Assembly: GCF_009720725.1 (NCBI RefSeq) | Contig: NZ_WNKT01000018.1 | Location: 1 to 64,000, forward strand | Source: Allochromatium palmeri | GTDB lineage: Bacteria; Pseudomonadota; Gammaproteobacteria; Chromatiales; Chromatiaceae | Reading direction: 5' to 3' | Length of the DNA stretch: 64,000 nucleotides | Shown: positions 45,373 to 54,986 of the stretch, one piece after another | How positions within the stretch are numbered: position 1 is the stretch's first letter | Layout: the number at the start of each line of letters is the position of its first letter | Notes under the pieces: model-generated | What the model saw: the letters and a program-made list of their open reading frames with translations, nothing else | Database searches by the model: none | Told to the model about the DNA's origin: nothing | Program-made: the position numbers and the translations under genes

Positions 45373-46224
45373 ATGAACACAGCTTTTCAACGACTCCAGC
45401 ACGACCAGCGCGCCGAACTGCTCGCCGACTGGTTGCAGCACCTGACCACCACCTTCGATCGGCATCATGCCCATCCGTCCAGCCTCGACATTCAGCGCGA
45501 GGTGCTGTTCAACGCCATTCTCGCGACCCTGGCCGGTGTGCCCAGTGACGATTTCAGGCTTGATCCCGAGAGCGAACTGGGCCGACATCTGAGTCGGCTC
45601 ATCGCCGAACAGGCCCGCCAGCTCGCCAATCCGGCCGATAGCATCGGCTCCCTGCTCGCCCTCAAATCGATTCTGGCGCGCGCCCTGATCGCACTGGATG
45701 CCGAGAGTCCGGTCATCGATGAGCTGCTGTGGCTGGACCGCGTGTTCGACGGTCTGTCGCTCTTTGCCTTCAAGTCCTTCGTCGACATCCGCGAGCGGCT
45801 CATCGCCGAGCAGAGCCTGTCGCTGCTCGAACTCTCGACGCCCGTGCTCAGGGTCTGGCATCAGGTGCTGCTGCTGCCGCTGGTCGGCGTCATCGACACC
45901 CAGCGCGCGCGTCAGGTCACCGAACGGCTGCTGGAGTCCATCGCCCAATACGAGGCGCGTGTCACCATCCTCGATCTGACCGGCGTGCCGGTGCTCGACA
46001 CCAGCGTAGCCCAGCATCTGATGAAGACCATCGATGCGGCACGGTTGCTCGGCACTCGCATCGTCATGACCGGCATCAGCCCCGAGGGCGCCCAGACCCT
46101 AACCAAGCTCGGTATCCGCTTCGCTGATGTCATCAGTCGCGCCACGCTGCGCGCCGGTATTGCCGAGGCACTGCTGATCGTCGGTCGGCGCATTGCGCCG
46201 CTGAACGAGGAGCGACCGGCATGA
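45373..46224 (+). CDS. rsbR: Stressosome sensor RsbR
   Basis: The 283 aa protein has an all-helical N-terminal sensory domain (globin-like in length, ~1-150, unlike a heme globin in sequence) and a C-terminal STAS domain. The two phosphorylatable threonines of RsbR are in place: DTSVAQHLM and GISPEGAQTLTKLGI. It forms the stressosome core with RsbS and is phosphorylated by RsbT. The start at 45373 is favoured over an upstream GTG. A 132-base gap separates it from the che operon. rsbS overlaps its end by four bases. Confidence 0.9.
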   Translation: MNTAFQRLQHDQRAELLADWLQHLTTTFDRHHAHPSSLDIQREVLFNAILATLAGVPSDDFRLDPESELGRHLSRLIAEQARQLANPADSIGSLLALKSILARALIALDAESPVIDELLWLDRVFDGLSLFAFKSFVDIRERLIAEQSLSLLELSTPVLRVWHQVLLLPLVGVIDTQRARQVTERLLESIAQYEARVTILDLTGVPVLDTSVAQHLMKTIDAARLLGTRIVMTGISPEGAQTLTKLGIRFADVISRATLRAGIAEALLIVGRRIAPLNEERPA

Positions 46225-46613
46225 GGATTCCCATCCTGCGTCTGGAGCGAATCCTGCTGGTCTCCATCCAGGTCGATCTCACTGACAACGATGCCATGCA
46301 GTTTCAGTCCGACCTGGTCGAGCGCGTGGCTGAGATCGAGGCGCTGGGTGTGGCCATCGACATCACGGCGCTCGACGTGGTCGATTCCTATATGGCGCGC
46401 GTCATCAACGACACGGCCAACATGGTGCGGCTGCTCGGGGCCGAGGTCGTCATCTGCGGCATCCAGCCCTTCGTCGCCCTGACCCTGATCGAGATGGGGC
46501 GCGGGCTGCTCGGGGCCGACTGCGCCTTCAACCTCAGTCAGGCGCTGGAAATGCTCAAACGGCGCATCGCCGAGCGCGGCGATACCCGCTTCATCGGGGA
46601 CGAGGATGTCTGA
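46221..46613 (+). CDS. rsbS: Stressosome scaffold RsbS
   Basis: The 130 aa STAS protein starts MRIPILRLERILLVSIQVDL and carries the conserved serine in DVVDSYMARVI that RsbT phosphorylates to release itself. It also has the GIQPFVALTLIEMG block of the family. It overlaps rsbR and rsbT. Together these form the RsbR-RsbS-RsbT signalling complex. Confidence 0.93.
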   Translation: MRIPILRLERILLVSIQVDLTDNDAMQFQSDLVERVAEIEALGVAIDITALDVVDSYMARVINDTANMVRLLGAEVVICGIQPFVALTLIEMGRGLLGADCAFNLSQALEMLKRRIAERGDTRFIGDEDV

Positions 46614-47016
46614 GCCGCTCGATCCCGCGTCTCTACCGATCCGGTCCACGCTCGACATCGTCACGGCCCGCCATGCCGCGCGCGAACTCTGTGAGCGACT
46701 CGGATTCGGCAAAGCCGATCAGACACGGCTGGCCACGGCCGTTTCGGAGCTGGCGCGCAATGTCATCCAATATGCCGGTGTGGGCACCTGTCTCATCGAG
46801 GATGAATCCGACGCGCACTCTCGTCGCATCCAGGTGCGGATCGAGGATCAGGGACCGGGCATCCCCAATCTGGAACTGGCCCTGACCGACGGCTACAGCA
46901 CCAGCGGCGGACTCGGCGCCGGGCTGCCGGGCACGCGCCGGCTGACCGATGTGTTCCAGATCGAATCCGTACCCGGCTCGACACGGGTGACTATCGCCCT
47001 GGTCAAGCCGCGATGA
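46606..47016 (+). CDS. rsbT: Stressosome serine/threonine kinase RsbT
   Basis: The 136 aa GHKL kinase has the N-box ATAVSELARNVIQYAG, G1 box EDQGPGIPNLELALTDG and G2 GGLGAGLPGTRRL. It phosphorylates RsbR and RsbS, leaves the complex, and activates a downstream partner. In Bacillus that partner is RsbU; here the kinase at 48078 carries an RsbU-like N-domain. It overlaps rsbS and the second ATPase gene. Confidence 0.92.
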   Translation: MSEPLDPASLPIRSTLDIVTARHAARELCERLGFGKADQTRLATAVSELARNVIQYAGVGTCLIEDESDAHSRRIQVRIEDQGPGIPNLELALTDGYSTSGGLGAGLPGTRRLTDVFQIESVPGSTRVTIALVKPR

Positions 47017-47471
47017 AGCCGGAGCGGACGCCGCCTCCTTCGGACGCGGCCCTTGCCGAACTGGCGGCAGCGGGCGTGCGTGTGCTCATCAGTTCCGAGC
47101 CGGATATCATGGCCGCCAGTCGTCAGGCGCGGCTGCTGGCTGAGCGGCTGGGCTTCTCGCGCAGCGCGGCCTACCATGTCGCCACGGCGACGTCTGAGCT
47201 TGCGAATAATCTGCTGACCCATGCCGGCGGCGGGCGGCTCAGTGCCAACCTGCTCGACGAGCGCTTCGGCAGCGGTCGCCTGGGGCTGGAACTCCTGGCT
47301 GAGGACGAAGGCCCGGGCATCGCCGATCCCGCGCTGGCGCTGACTGAGGGCTATAGCACAGGTCGCGGACTCGGCTGCGGTCTGCCGGGCGTGAAGCGTT
47401 TGATGGACGACTTCAGTCTGGAGCCGCGTCCAGGTGGCGGTACGCGGGTCTGGGCGGTCAAATGGCGCTGA
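47013..47471 (+). CDS. Second RsbT/RsbW-like GHKL ATPase
   Basis: The 152 aa protein resembles RsbT throughout: ATATSELANNLLTHAGGG, EDEGPGIADPALALTEGYSTGRGLGCGLPGVKRLM. It differs in the N-terminus and has an extra GSGRL insertion. It overlaps rsbT by four bases and the phosphatase gene by ten. It may be a second kinase switch or a tuning paralogue. Confidence 0.85.
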   Translation: MKPERTPPPSDAALAELAAAGVRVLISSEPDIMAASRQARLLAERLGFSRSAAYHVATATSELANNLLTHAGGGRLSANLLDERFGSGRLGLELLAEDEGPGIADPALALTEGYSTGRGLGCGLPGVKRLMDDFSLEPRPGGGTRVWAVKWR

Positions 47472-48085
47472 CACTGTCGATGACCGACGCTGATCCACTG
47501 AGTGGAATCCAGGCGCGAATCGGCCAAGCGCTTCGCCCCATGCCGGGCGAGACGCTCTGCGGCGATCAGCTCGGCTGGTGGACGCGCCCCGACGGTTGGC
47601 GAGTGGCGCTGGCCGATGGACTCGGTCATGGCGCTGAGGCGCATGTCGCGGCAGCCACCGCCATGCGCCAGCTCGCTACCGATGACGAGATACCGCTGGC
47701 TGAACTCTTCGCCCGCTGCGACCGGGCGCTGATCGACACCCGTGGCGTGGCGCTGTCGGTGATCGACATCCGGCCGGCCGAGTCGGTCATCGTGCAGGCG
47801 GGCGTCGGCAATATCCGCACCCTGCTGATCCAGGCTCAGGGCACCAAGCGTCTCGGCGGCGCGCGTGGGATCGTCGGCGCCGGATTCGACGGACTGCGCC
47901 CGGAGCGTCTGCCGATCGCCGCCGGCGATTGGTTGCTGCTATTCTCCGATGGTCTGCCCGAGAACGCCGGGTTGGTCGAAATGCTGCACGAGGAGGCGCC
48001 ATCCGACCAACTCGCTGAACGTCTGCTCACGCGCTGGGCTGGATCGCACGACGACGCCGGCCTGCTGCTCTATCGTCATGGCTGA
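47462..48085 (+). CDS. rsbX: RsbX-type PP2C/SpoIIE phosphatase
   Basis: The 207 aa phosphatase has the PP2C metal-site residues in GETLCGDQLGW and LADGLGHGAEA, LLLFSDGLPEN and a C-terminal DDAGLLLYRH. It is short like RsbX, without sensor or GAF domain, and should reset phosphorylated RsbR/RsbS. The start could be 47462 or 47480. It overlaps the following kinase gene by eight bases. Confidence 0.87.
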   Translation: MALTLSMTDADPLSGIQARIGQALRPMPGETLCGDQLGWWTRPDGWRVALADGLGHGAEAHVAAATAMRQLATDDEIPLAELFARCDRALIDTRGVALSVIDIRPAESVIVQAGVGNIRTLLIQAQGTKRLGGARGIVGAGFDGLRPERLPIAAGDWLLLFSDGLPENAGLVEMLHEEAPSDQLAERLLTRWAGSHDDAGLLLYRHG

Positions 48086-49187
48086 CACGACGACGACATC
48101 GGATTCATCCACCCACGACATCACACGGCTCTATGCCGAGGTGCTGCAACGCGCGGTTTTCGCCAAGGATGCGCTGGCGCTCGAAATGGCGCTGACCGAA
48201 GCCTCGGATCTCGGGCGTGACCTGATCGTCCTGGAGATCCCGCTCGAAGAGGTCGGCGAACTCCATCACGAGGCCCTGGTGCAACTGGCGCGTGCCAATC
48301 CGGATCTGCCGCTGCAACAGGTTGCTGCACGCATCACCGCACCGTTGATGGAAGCAACCATGGCCTACAGCCTTGCCTTCCGCGAACAACTCGAACGCCG
48401 GGCCACGACCCTGGTCAATGCGCGTCTCGAACAGTCGCGCCGACTGGAAGCCGTCGGCACGCTCGCCGCCGGGATCGCGCACGACTTCAATAATATCCTG
48501 GGCGCCATCCTCGGCTTCAGCGAGCTGCTGGAGGATGAGCTGGCGCCGGATTCGTCCGGCCAGCGTTATCTGGAATACATTCAGCAGTCAAGCTTTCGCG
48601 CGCGCGATCTCATCGCACGGCTGCTGGCCTTCGCCCGCGATCTGGCCGATACTCCGGTTCCGGTCGAGGTCGTGGCGCTGGTCCGCGACACCCTGACCCT
48701 GCTGCGGGCGTCCTTGCCGGTGGGCGCGCAAGTCGCATTCAATTCGGAGATCGACGAAGCCTGGGTGCTGGCTGAGCCGAGCCAGATCCAGCAGATCGTC
48801 ATGAACCTCTGCATCAATGCCGCCGATGCCATCGGTCAGGCGCCAGGGCACATCGAGGTCGGACTCGAATGGGTCCAGCGTCTTGAGGACACGGCCGCCG
48901 AGACGCCGGGCTGGGTCCGCCTAAGTGTACGTGACGATGGCGAGGGCATGACATCCGAGGTGCGCGAGCGCATTTTCGATCCCTTCTTCACCACCAAGGA
49001 GCCCGGCAAGGGCAGCGGCCTGGGGCTGTCGGTCATCCATGGACTGGTCGGTCAACTCGGCGGACGCATCGAGATCGAGAGTGCGCCTGGGGCTGGCAGC
49101 CGTTTCATCATCGAGCTGCCGCGATTGGCGCCGCCAAACGCGACGGCCGACGACAGTGGCGCGACTCACAACGAGAAACTGCAATGA
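48078..49187 (+). CDS. Histidine kinase with RsbU-type N-terminal domain
   Basis: The 369 aa soluble kinase has an N-terminal four-helix region (~10-105) that matches the RsbU N-domain pattern: EASDLGRDLIVLEIPLEE, then HHEALVQLA and PLMEATMAYSLAFREQ. This is the part of RsbU that binds RsbT. An NtrB-like kinase core follows: phosphoacceptor H in VGTLAAGIAHDFNNILG, N-box CINAADAI, DDGEGM and FFTTKEPGKGSGLGLSV. The chosen start overlaps rsbX. It would let RsbT turn on phosphorelay instead of an RsbU phosphatase; the receiver gene overlaps its end. Confidence 0.88.
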   Translation: MADTTTTSDSSTHDITRLYAEVLQRAVFAKDALALEMALTEASDLGRDLIVLEIPLEEVGELHHEALVQLARANPDLPLQQVAARITAPLMEATMAYSLAFREQLERRATTLVNARLEQSRRLEAVGTLAAGIAHDFNNILGAILGFSELLEDELAPDSSGQRYLEYIQQSSFRARDLIARLLAFARDLADTPVPVEVVALVRDTLTLLRASLPVGAQVAFNSEIDEAWVLAEPSQIQQIVMNLCINAADAIGQAPGHIEVGLEWVQRLEDTAAETPGWVRLSVRDDGEGMTSEVRERIFDPFFTTKEPGKGSGLGLSVIHGLVGQLGGRIEIESAPGAGSRFIIELPRLAPPNATADDSGATHNEKLQ

Positions 49188-49552
49188 CCAATGTACTGAT
49201 CGTCGACGACGACGACATCTTTCGGGCCATGCTGGTGGAAATGGTCCAGCGCGAGGGCTATCAGGTCAGCACGGCGACCGATGGCAACAAGGCACTGGCC
49301 GCCATCGAGCAGAGCCAGCCCGATCTCATCATCACCGATATCCTGATGCCCGAAAAAGACGGCATTGAACTCATCATGGAACTGGCGCAGCGCGAATCCG
49401 GGATTCCCATCATCGCGGTCTCGGGTGGACGCCGTTCGATCAGTCTGGAATTCAATCTGGAGTCGGCCAAGCTGATGGGTGTGCGCGCCACCCTGCCCAA
49501 ACCCTTTTCGCGCGAGGATCTGCGCCGGGCGATCGCCGAGGCCCTGGCCTAG
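49184..49552 (+). CDS. Single-domain response regulator, stressosome output
   Basis: The 122 aa receiver MTNVLIVDDDDIFRAML has D52 in ITDILMPEKDGIEL and K in LPKPFSRED. There is no output domain, so the signal must pass to a further protein. It overlaps the kinase gene by ATGA and closes the rsb operon, 25 bases before the convergent sbcB. Confidence 0.9.
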   Translation: MTNVLIVDDDDIFRAMLVEMVQREGYQVSTATDGNKALAAIEQSQPDLIITDILMPEKDGIELIMELAQRESGIPIIAVSGGRRSISLEFNLESAKLMGVRATLPKPFSREDLRRAIAEALA

Positions 49553-49577
49553 AGGACCGCGCCGACAGCCGGCCGGA

Positions 49578-51011
49578 TCAACCGGCGTCGAGTACCTGCT
49601 CGGCCCAGTCTCCCAGTGCGTCGAGGATCGCCAGCCTGGCTGGATCATCGTCATGGATCTCGGCCAGCTCGGCGAGTCGAACCTCATACTCCTCGATCTG
49701 AAGACTGGCCCCGCCCTCGGGGTCGGTGAGACGCGCGAAGCGGTAGGCGTCCCAGTCTTCCCGCTCATCCGGACTCAGGGTCTCGGGCCAATTACGGGCG
49801 CGATAGCGAAATAGCATTGTCTCCAGTCGCGAATCGGTGAAACGCGGCGGTGAGGCGGCCAGCTCGGCGGGGCTTGAACGCAGCACCTGATCGCAAGCCC
49901 GGCGGTCGTCATCGGAGATGAAACCACCTGAGTAGAGCATCAGCTCGGGATCGGTCTCGACCGGAAGTGGACGTTGGTGCACCTCACGCACACGCTCTTC
50001 GATCTCAGCGGACGCAGCGGCAATCCACTGCGCATGGCGCGCGACCTGAACCGGATCGATGCGCCAGTGTTCAGCACTGTCCGCAGTCAGGGTCGCAAGC
50101 GGGGCGAGCATGGGCGCATGATTGACATGCACGGTCTTGAGCGGGACACGCTCCACACCGGCGGGCAGCTCCTCGCTCGGTGTGAAGAGCCGACGACGGA
50201 TCTCATCCACCGACAGATCCAGCAGCGGGGTCGGGTCGGCACGCAGATCGAAACAGATCACGCCATTGCTATTGGTTGGATGAGCGGCTACCGGGAAGAT
50301 CGGCGCGATACAGCCGAGTGCGGACGAAAAGCGCGCCGAGACATGCAGCAGCGGTCGACGCTCATCGAGAAACGCACGCACGCGCCGCTTGTCGCGCAGT
50401 GTCAGCGCATAGTCGAACAGCCGGGGTTGCGCGCCACGCAGTCGGCGCGCGAGCGCGATGGTCGCGCGCACGTCGGCCAGCGCATCATGGGCCTGACCAT
50501 GGGCGATACCATTGGCTGCCGTCAGATGCTCCAGCCGAAACGAAGTCGTGCCCTCGTCGTTGCACGGCCAGTCGAGGCCCTCGGGGCGCAGTGCGTGCGC
50601 GAGCCGCAGCACATCGATCAGATCCCAGCGCGAGTTGCCGGAGCGCCATTCGCGTGCATAGGGATCGAAGAAATTGCGGTAGAACAGATGACGGGTGACT
50701 TCGTCGTCGAAGCGCAGGCTATTGTAGCCGACACCGCAGGTTCCGGGTTGACTCAGTTCCGCGTGGATTGCGCGCGCGAATTCGGCCTCGATCAGGCCCT
50801 CACGCTCGACGTGTTGAGGTGTGAGTCCGGTGACAAAACAGGCATCAGGATGGGGCAGCAGGTCATCCGTCGGGCGACAGAAAATGACCAGCGGATCGCC
50901 GACCTCATTGAGATCGGCGTCGGTGCGGATCCCGGCGAACTGACAGGGACGATCGCGACGCGGATCGGCGCCCCAGGTCTCGTAATCGTGCCAGTAGAAG
51001 GTCGCGGACAC
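49578..51011 (-). CDS. sbcB: Exodeoxyribonuclease I (SbcB)
   Basis: The 477 aa 3'-5' single-strand exonuclease has the DEDDh nuclease residues: D9 and E11 (WHDYETWG), GYNSLRFDDEVTRH, and HDALADVRATIALARRL, then the SH3-like and helical domains characteristic of ExoI. Length agrees with E. coli SbcB. It lies downstream of the rplS operon on the same strand, separated by a strong hairpin, and is convergent with the stressosome operon. Confidence 0.95.
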   Translation of the reverse strand: MSATFYWHDYETWGADPRRDRPCQFAGIRTDADLNEVGDPLVIFCRPTDDLLPHPDACFVTGLTPQHVEREGLIEAEFARAIHAELSQPGTCGVGYNSLRFDDEVTRHLFYRNFFDPYAREWRSGNSRWDLIDVLRLAHALRPEGLDWPCNDEGTTSFRLEHLTAANGIAHGQAHDALADVRATIALARRLRGAQPRLFDYALTLRDKRRVRAFLDERRPLLHVSARFSSALGCIAPIFPVAAHPTNSNGVICFDLRADPTPLLDLSVDEIRRRLFTPSEELPAGVERVPLKTVHVNHAPMLAPLATLTADSAEHWRIDPVQVARHAQWIAAASAEIEERVREVHQRPLPVETDPELMLYSGGFISDDDRRACDQVLRSSPAELAASPPRFTDSRLETMLFRYRARNWPETLSPDEREDWDAYRFARLTDPEGGASLQIEEYEVRLAELAEIHDDDPARLAILDALGDWAEQVLDAG

Positions 51012-51036
51012 GCACCGAACCTCCAGCGCCGGATGT

Positions 51037-51059
51037 TGGCCGTCCGGACGGGACGGCCA
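51037..51059 (-). terminator. Strong hairpin after rplS
   Basis: TGGCCGTCC (51037-51045) and GGACGGCCA (51051-51059) form a perfect 9-bp stem with a 5-base loop, starting ten bases after the rplS stop. No T-tract follows; the stem also overlaps the leader of sbcB, so it may attenuate read-through into sbcB. Confidence 0.5.
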
Positions 51060-51068
51060 GAGCGCCGC

Positions 51069-51413
<345 letters not shown>

Positions 51414-51434
51414 GGTTTCCTTAGGCTCCTGTTC

Positions 51435-52211
51435 TCAGCCGGCGCCACCCTCGCGATGGGCCAGTATGAATTCATCGAGTAACGTGCGCTCGGCCTCGCT
51501 GAGCCCGCGGCGCTTGAGTAGATCCGGACGGCGCTGCCAGGTCCGTCCCAGCGCCTGCCGTAACCGCCAGCGCTTGATGGCGGCGTGATCGCCACCGATC
51601 AGCACGGAGGGGACCGAGCCTTCCTCGATCCGCTCGGGGCGGGTGTAATGTGGGCAATCCAAGAGCCCATCCATGTGCGAATCCTGTCGCGCCGAATCGG
51701 CATGACCGAGTGCGCCGGGCAGCAGCCGGATGACCGCATCCATGACCACCATCGCCGGCAGCTCGCCGCCGCTCAGGACATAGTCGCCGATCGACCACTC
51801 TTCATCGACGTGGGACTCGATCAAACGCTCATCGACGCCTTCGTAGCGTCCGGCAAGCAAAATCCAACCGGGACACGCGGCGATTTCGAGCATCGCAGCC
51901 TGATCGAGCACTCGCCCCTGCGGCGACAGATAGGCGACTCGACTCTGCGGCGCGGCGGCACGCGCGGCCTGGATCGCCTCGCGCAACGGCTCGACCTTCA
52001 TCACCATGCCTGGACCGCCGCCATAGGGGCGATCATCGACAGTGCGATGGACGTCGTGCGTGAAATCGCGCGGATTCCAGAGATGCAGCTCGGCCAGACC
52101 ACGCGCCAGCGCTCGTCCTGTTACGCCCTGATCCAACAGGATGCGAAACAGATCGGGAAAGAGCGTGATGACATCGAAGCGCGTTGGAATACCCGGCTCT
52201 ACGGCGCTCAA
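51435..52211 (-). CDS. trmD: tRNA (guanine37-N1)-methyltransferase TrmD
   Basis: The 258 aa knotted SAM enzyme forms m1G37. It has [11 protein letters not shown], the [21 protein letters not shown] loop, [32 protein letters not shown], and HYTRPE, all family hallmarks. It overlaps rimM by four bases. Confidence 0.97.
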   Translation of the reverse strand: MSAVEPGIPTRFDVITLFPDLFRILLDQGVTGRALARGLAELHLWNPRDFTHDVHRTVDDRPYGGGPGMVMKVEPLREAIQAARAAAPQSRVAYLSPQGRVLDQAAMLEIAACPGWILLAGRYEGVDERLIESHVDEEWSIGDYVLSGGELPAMVVMDAVIRLLPGALGHADSARQDSHMDGLLDCPHYTRPERIEEGSVPSVLIGGDHAAIKRWRLRQALGRTWQRRPDLLKRRGLSEAERTLLDEFILAHREGGAG

Positions 52212-52750
52212 AACTCGGGATCCCAGTCGACCTGGATCCGGCGCTGGTCGAAATCCACATCCAGAACCACGTCCTTCCAGACGAACGGAATCAGCCGCTC
52301 GCGATCACCCTGGACAACCAGCACATCATTGGCGCCGGTCGCAAAGAGATGCGAGACCTGTCCGAGTTCCACGCCGGTTTGGGTGACGACAGCCAGACCT
52401 TCCAGATCGATCCAGTAGAATTCGTCTGGACGCGGCGGCGGCAGCTGATCGCGTCGAATCGCGATCTCCTGACCGATGAGCGCTGCGGCCTGATCGCGGT
52501 CTTCGCAGCCGTCGAGGCGGGCGATGACGCCCTTGCCATGCGACTTGCCCTCAAACACGCGCCGCTCGACGCCGTCAGCCCCCAACAGCCAGGGCGAATA
52601 ACGCAGGATGCCTTCGCGTGGATCGGTCTCGGAGTGGATTTTGATCCAACCCTTGACGCCATAGAGTCCGGATACGCGACCAATTACGATCCGAGAGGCG
52701 TGGCTGTGCTCGGACAGCATGGCGGCGCCTCGCGCTCGCGCCGAACTCAA
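52208..52750 (-). CDS. rimM: 16S rRNA processing protein RimM
   Basis: The 180 aa 30S maturation factor has the N-terminal RimM domain ([20 protein letters not shown]) and PRC-barrel ([37 protein letters not shown]). It binds S19 during assembly. The start overlaps the rpsP stop, so translation is coupled. Confidence 0.95.
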   Translation of the reverse strand: MSSARARGAAMLSEHSHASRIVIGRVSGLYGVKGWIKIHSETDPREGILRYSPWLLGADGVERRVFEGKSHGKGVIARLDGCEDRDQAAALIGQEIAIRRDQLPPPRPDEFYWIDLEGLAVVTQTGVELGQVSHLFATGANDVLVVQGDRERLIPFVWKDVVLDVDFDQRRIQVDWDPEF

Positions 52751-53007
52751 GCGGCCGCTGCGGCCTCGCTCGTCGCCTGCTTGATCAGCTGCTTAACGCG
52801 ATCGGTCGGCTGAGCGCCCTTGCGAATCCACTCTTGAGCAAGCGTGGTATCGAGTCGCAGCGGAATCTCACCGCCACGCGCATTCGGGTTGAAAAAGCCG
52901 AGACGCTCGATGTAGCGACCATCACGCTTGGAGCGGATGTCGGCAACAACAATCTGATAAAAAGGGTTCTTCTTGGAACCACCACGTGACAAACGAATCG
53001 TGACCAT
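52747..53007 (-). CDS. rpsP: 30S ribosomal protein S16
   Basis: The 86 aa protein [20 protein letters not shown] is S16, with [11 protein letters not shown] and DRVKQLIKQ. The start at 53007 is chosen because the family begins MVTIRL and AGGAC lies upstream; longer in-frame readings are not conserved. It heads the four-gene ribosomal operon and is divergent from cydD. Confidence 0.97.
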   Translation of the reverse strand: MVTIRLSRGGSKKNPFYQIVVADIRSKRDGRYIERLGFFNPNARGGEIPLRLDTTLAQEWIRKGAQPTDRVKQLIKQATSEAAAAA

Positions 53008-53210
53008 GTGCTGTCCTGGCTCAAGAGCTGGATAGGGAGGCTCGCGGAAGGCCCGCGGGTAAACGCGCAAATATACAGAATTATGCGCAAAATGGAAGCC
53101 TGGATTTTATCCGGCATTCCAATCAAACGAAAAACACGCATTGCCCCGAGGGGCTTGGGTCCGTATCCTCCCCCATCGGCTCCCGACCGATGATAGATAG
53201 GGAAGATTGC

Positions 53211-54986
53211 ATGTCAGTCAACGCCTGGCTCAAATCGCAACGGCCGCTTGCCGGCACAGCGCTTATATTGACCGTCTGGCTCAACACGGCCAACGGACTG
53301 CTGGCTGTCGCCCAAGCCTGGGTGCTGGCCGTGATTCTCGATGCCGTGATTTTCAAAAGCGCCGGTCTGGCCGATGTCCAGCCCTGGCTGTGGGCACTGC
53401 TGGCGCTTTTCGGCGCGCGCGCGCTCATCGTCTGGTTCGCCGAGCGCTCGGCCTTTGAAGCGGCGGCTTCGGTGCGCGCCACCCTGCGCGACCGCCTCCA
53501 TCGTCATCTGCAGCGGCTCGGCCCCAGTTATCTCTCCGGTCAGCGCAGTGGCGCCCTGGTCGAGACCCTGACCAAGGGCATCGATGATCTTGAGGGCTAT
53601 TACGCGCGCTTTCTCCCAGCCATGACCCTGGTCATGATCCTGCCGCTGGCCATTCTTACCGCCGTGATGCCGATGGACTGGCTCGCCGGGCTGGTGCTGC
53701 TGTTCACGGCGCCCCTGATCCCGCTGTTTATGATCCTGATCGGCTCAGGCGCCGAGGTACGCAATCAGCGCCAGTGGAAACAGCTCGCGCGCATGAGCGC
53801 GCACTTTCTCGATGTCATCCAGGGACTGACCACGCTCAAGCTCTTCGGCGCCAGCCGCCGCGAGGTCGCGGTCATCGCGCGCGTCTCAGACGACTATCGT
53901 CACAGCACCATGCAGGTGTTGCGCGTGGCCTTCCTGTCCTCGGCGGTGCTGGAATTCTTCGCCAGCGTTGGAATTGCCATCGTCGCCGTCCTCATCGGCT
54001 TCCGCCTCTATGGGCTGGCGGTGCCGGTGCCGACCTGGATTCCGATCCCGGATGTGACCTATCTGCAAGGATTCTTCGTGCTCATGCTCGCGCCTGAGTT
54101 TTATGCGCCCTTGCGTAATCTCGGCACTCAATATCATGCGCGCATGGGCGCAGTGGCCGCCGCCGAGCAGTTGATCCAGGTGCTGGACACCCAGCCGACC
54201 CAGATCAATCCGGGCACCGAACCGCTGGCCGCCACCCGTCCGCTCGGGGTGCGCTTCGAGTCAGTGCGCTTCAGTTATGAGCCGGGCCGCGAGGCGCTCG
54301 ACGGTCTGAGCTTCGAGATCCCGCCCGGCCAGCGCCTCGCCCTGGTTGGCACCAGCGGCGCGGGCAAGACCACGGTGGTCAATCTGCTACTCGGATTTCT
54401 GGTGCCGACCGAGGGGCGCCTCCTGATCGGTGAACAGGCGCTCGCCGACATCGATCTGGAGGACTGGCGCCGTCATCTGGCCTGGGTGCCCCAGCAGCCG
54501 CGACTCTTCCAGGGCACGATCGCTGACAATATCCGGCTCGGGCGTCCCGAGGCCGACCTGGACGCGGTACGCAAAGCGGCGCAACGTGCGCGTGCCGCTG
54601 AGTTCATCGACGCCCTGCCGCTGGGCTATGACAGCCCGGTCGGCGAGCGCGGCGCGGGATTGTCAGGCGGACAGATCCAGCGCATCGCCCTGGCGCGGGC
54701 CTTTTTACGCGATGCCCCGCTGGTCGTGCTCGACGAGGCCACGGCCAATCTCGATCCCGAGAGCGAGCGTCTGGTCCAGGAGGGCATCGACGAGCTGGCG
54801 CGCGACCGCACCCTGCTGGTGATCGCGCACCGGCTGGCGACGGTGCGCCGTGCCGATCGCATCCTGGTGCTCGACCGGGGGCGGATCGTCGAGCAGGGTA
54901 CGCATACTGAACTGGCCCAGGCCGGCGGACTCTATGCGCGGATGATCGCCGCCCATGGCCCGCGTGCGCACAGGAGCGAGGACTGA
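53211..54986 (+). CDS. cydD: Thiol-exporting ABC transporter subunit CydD
   Basis: The 591 aa half-transporter has six membrane spans and a nucleotide-binding domain with Walker A GTSGAGKTT, signature [15 protein letters not shown] and Walker B LVVLDEA. With CydC it exports glutathione and cysteine to the periplasm, needed for cytochrome bd and c assembly. The start at 53211 has AGGGAAG upstream; an ATG at 53190 would add seven residues. cydC begins on its last base. No cydAB oxidase genes are present in this window. Confidence 0.92.
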   Translation: MSVNAWLKSQRPLAGTALILTVWLNTANGLLAVAQAWVLAVILDAVIFKSAGLADVQPWLWALLALFGARALIVWFAERSAFEAAASVRATLRDRLHRHLQRLGPSYLSGQRSGALVETLTKGIDDLEGYYARFLPAMTLVMILPLAILTAVMPMDWLAGLVLLFTAPLIPLFMILIGSGAEVRNQRQWKQLARMSAHFLDVIQGLTTLKLFGASRREVAVIARVSDDYRHSTMQVLRVAFLSSAVLEFFASVGIAIVAVLIGFRLYGLAVPVPTWIPIPDVTYLQGFFVLMLAPEFYAPLRNLGTQYHARMGAVAAAEQLIQVLDTQPTQINPGTEPLAATRPLGVRFESVRFSYEPGREALDGLSFEIPPGQRLALVGTSGAGKTTVVNLLLGFLVPTEGRLLIGEQALADIDLEDWRRHLAWVPQQPRLFQGTIADNIRLGRPEADLDAVRKAAQRARAAEFIDALPLGYDSPVGERGAGLSGGQIQRIALARAFLRDAPLVVLDEATANLDPESERLVQEGIDELARDRTLLVIAHRLATVRRADRILVLDRGRIVEQGTHTELAQAGGLYARMIAAHGPRAHRSED

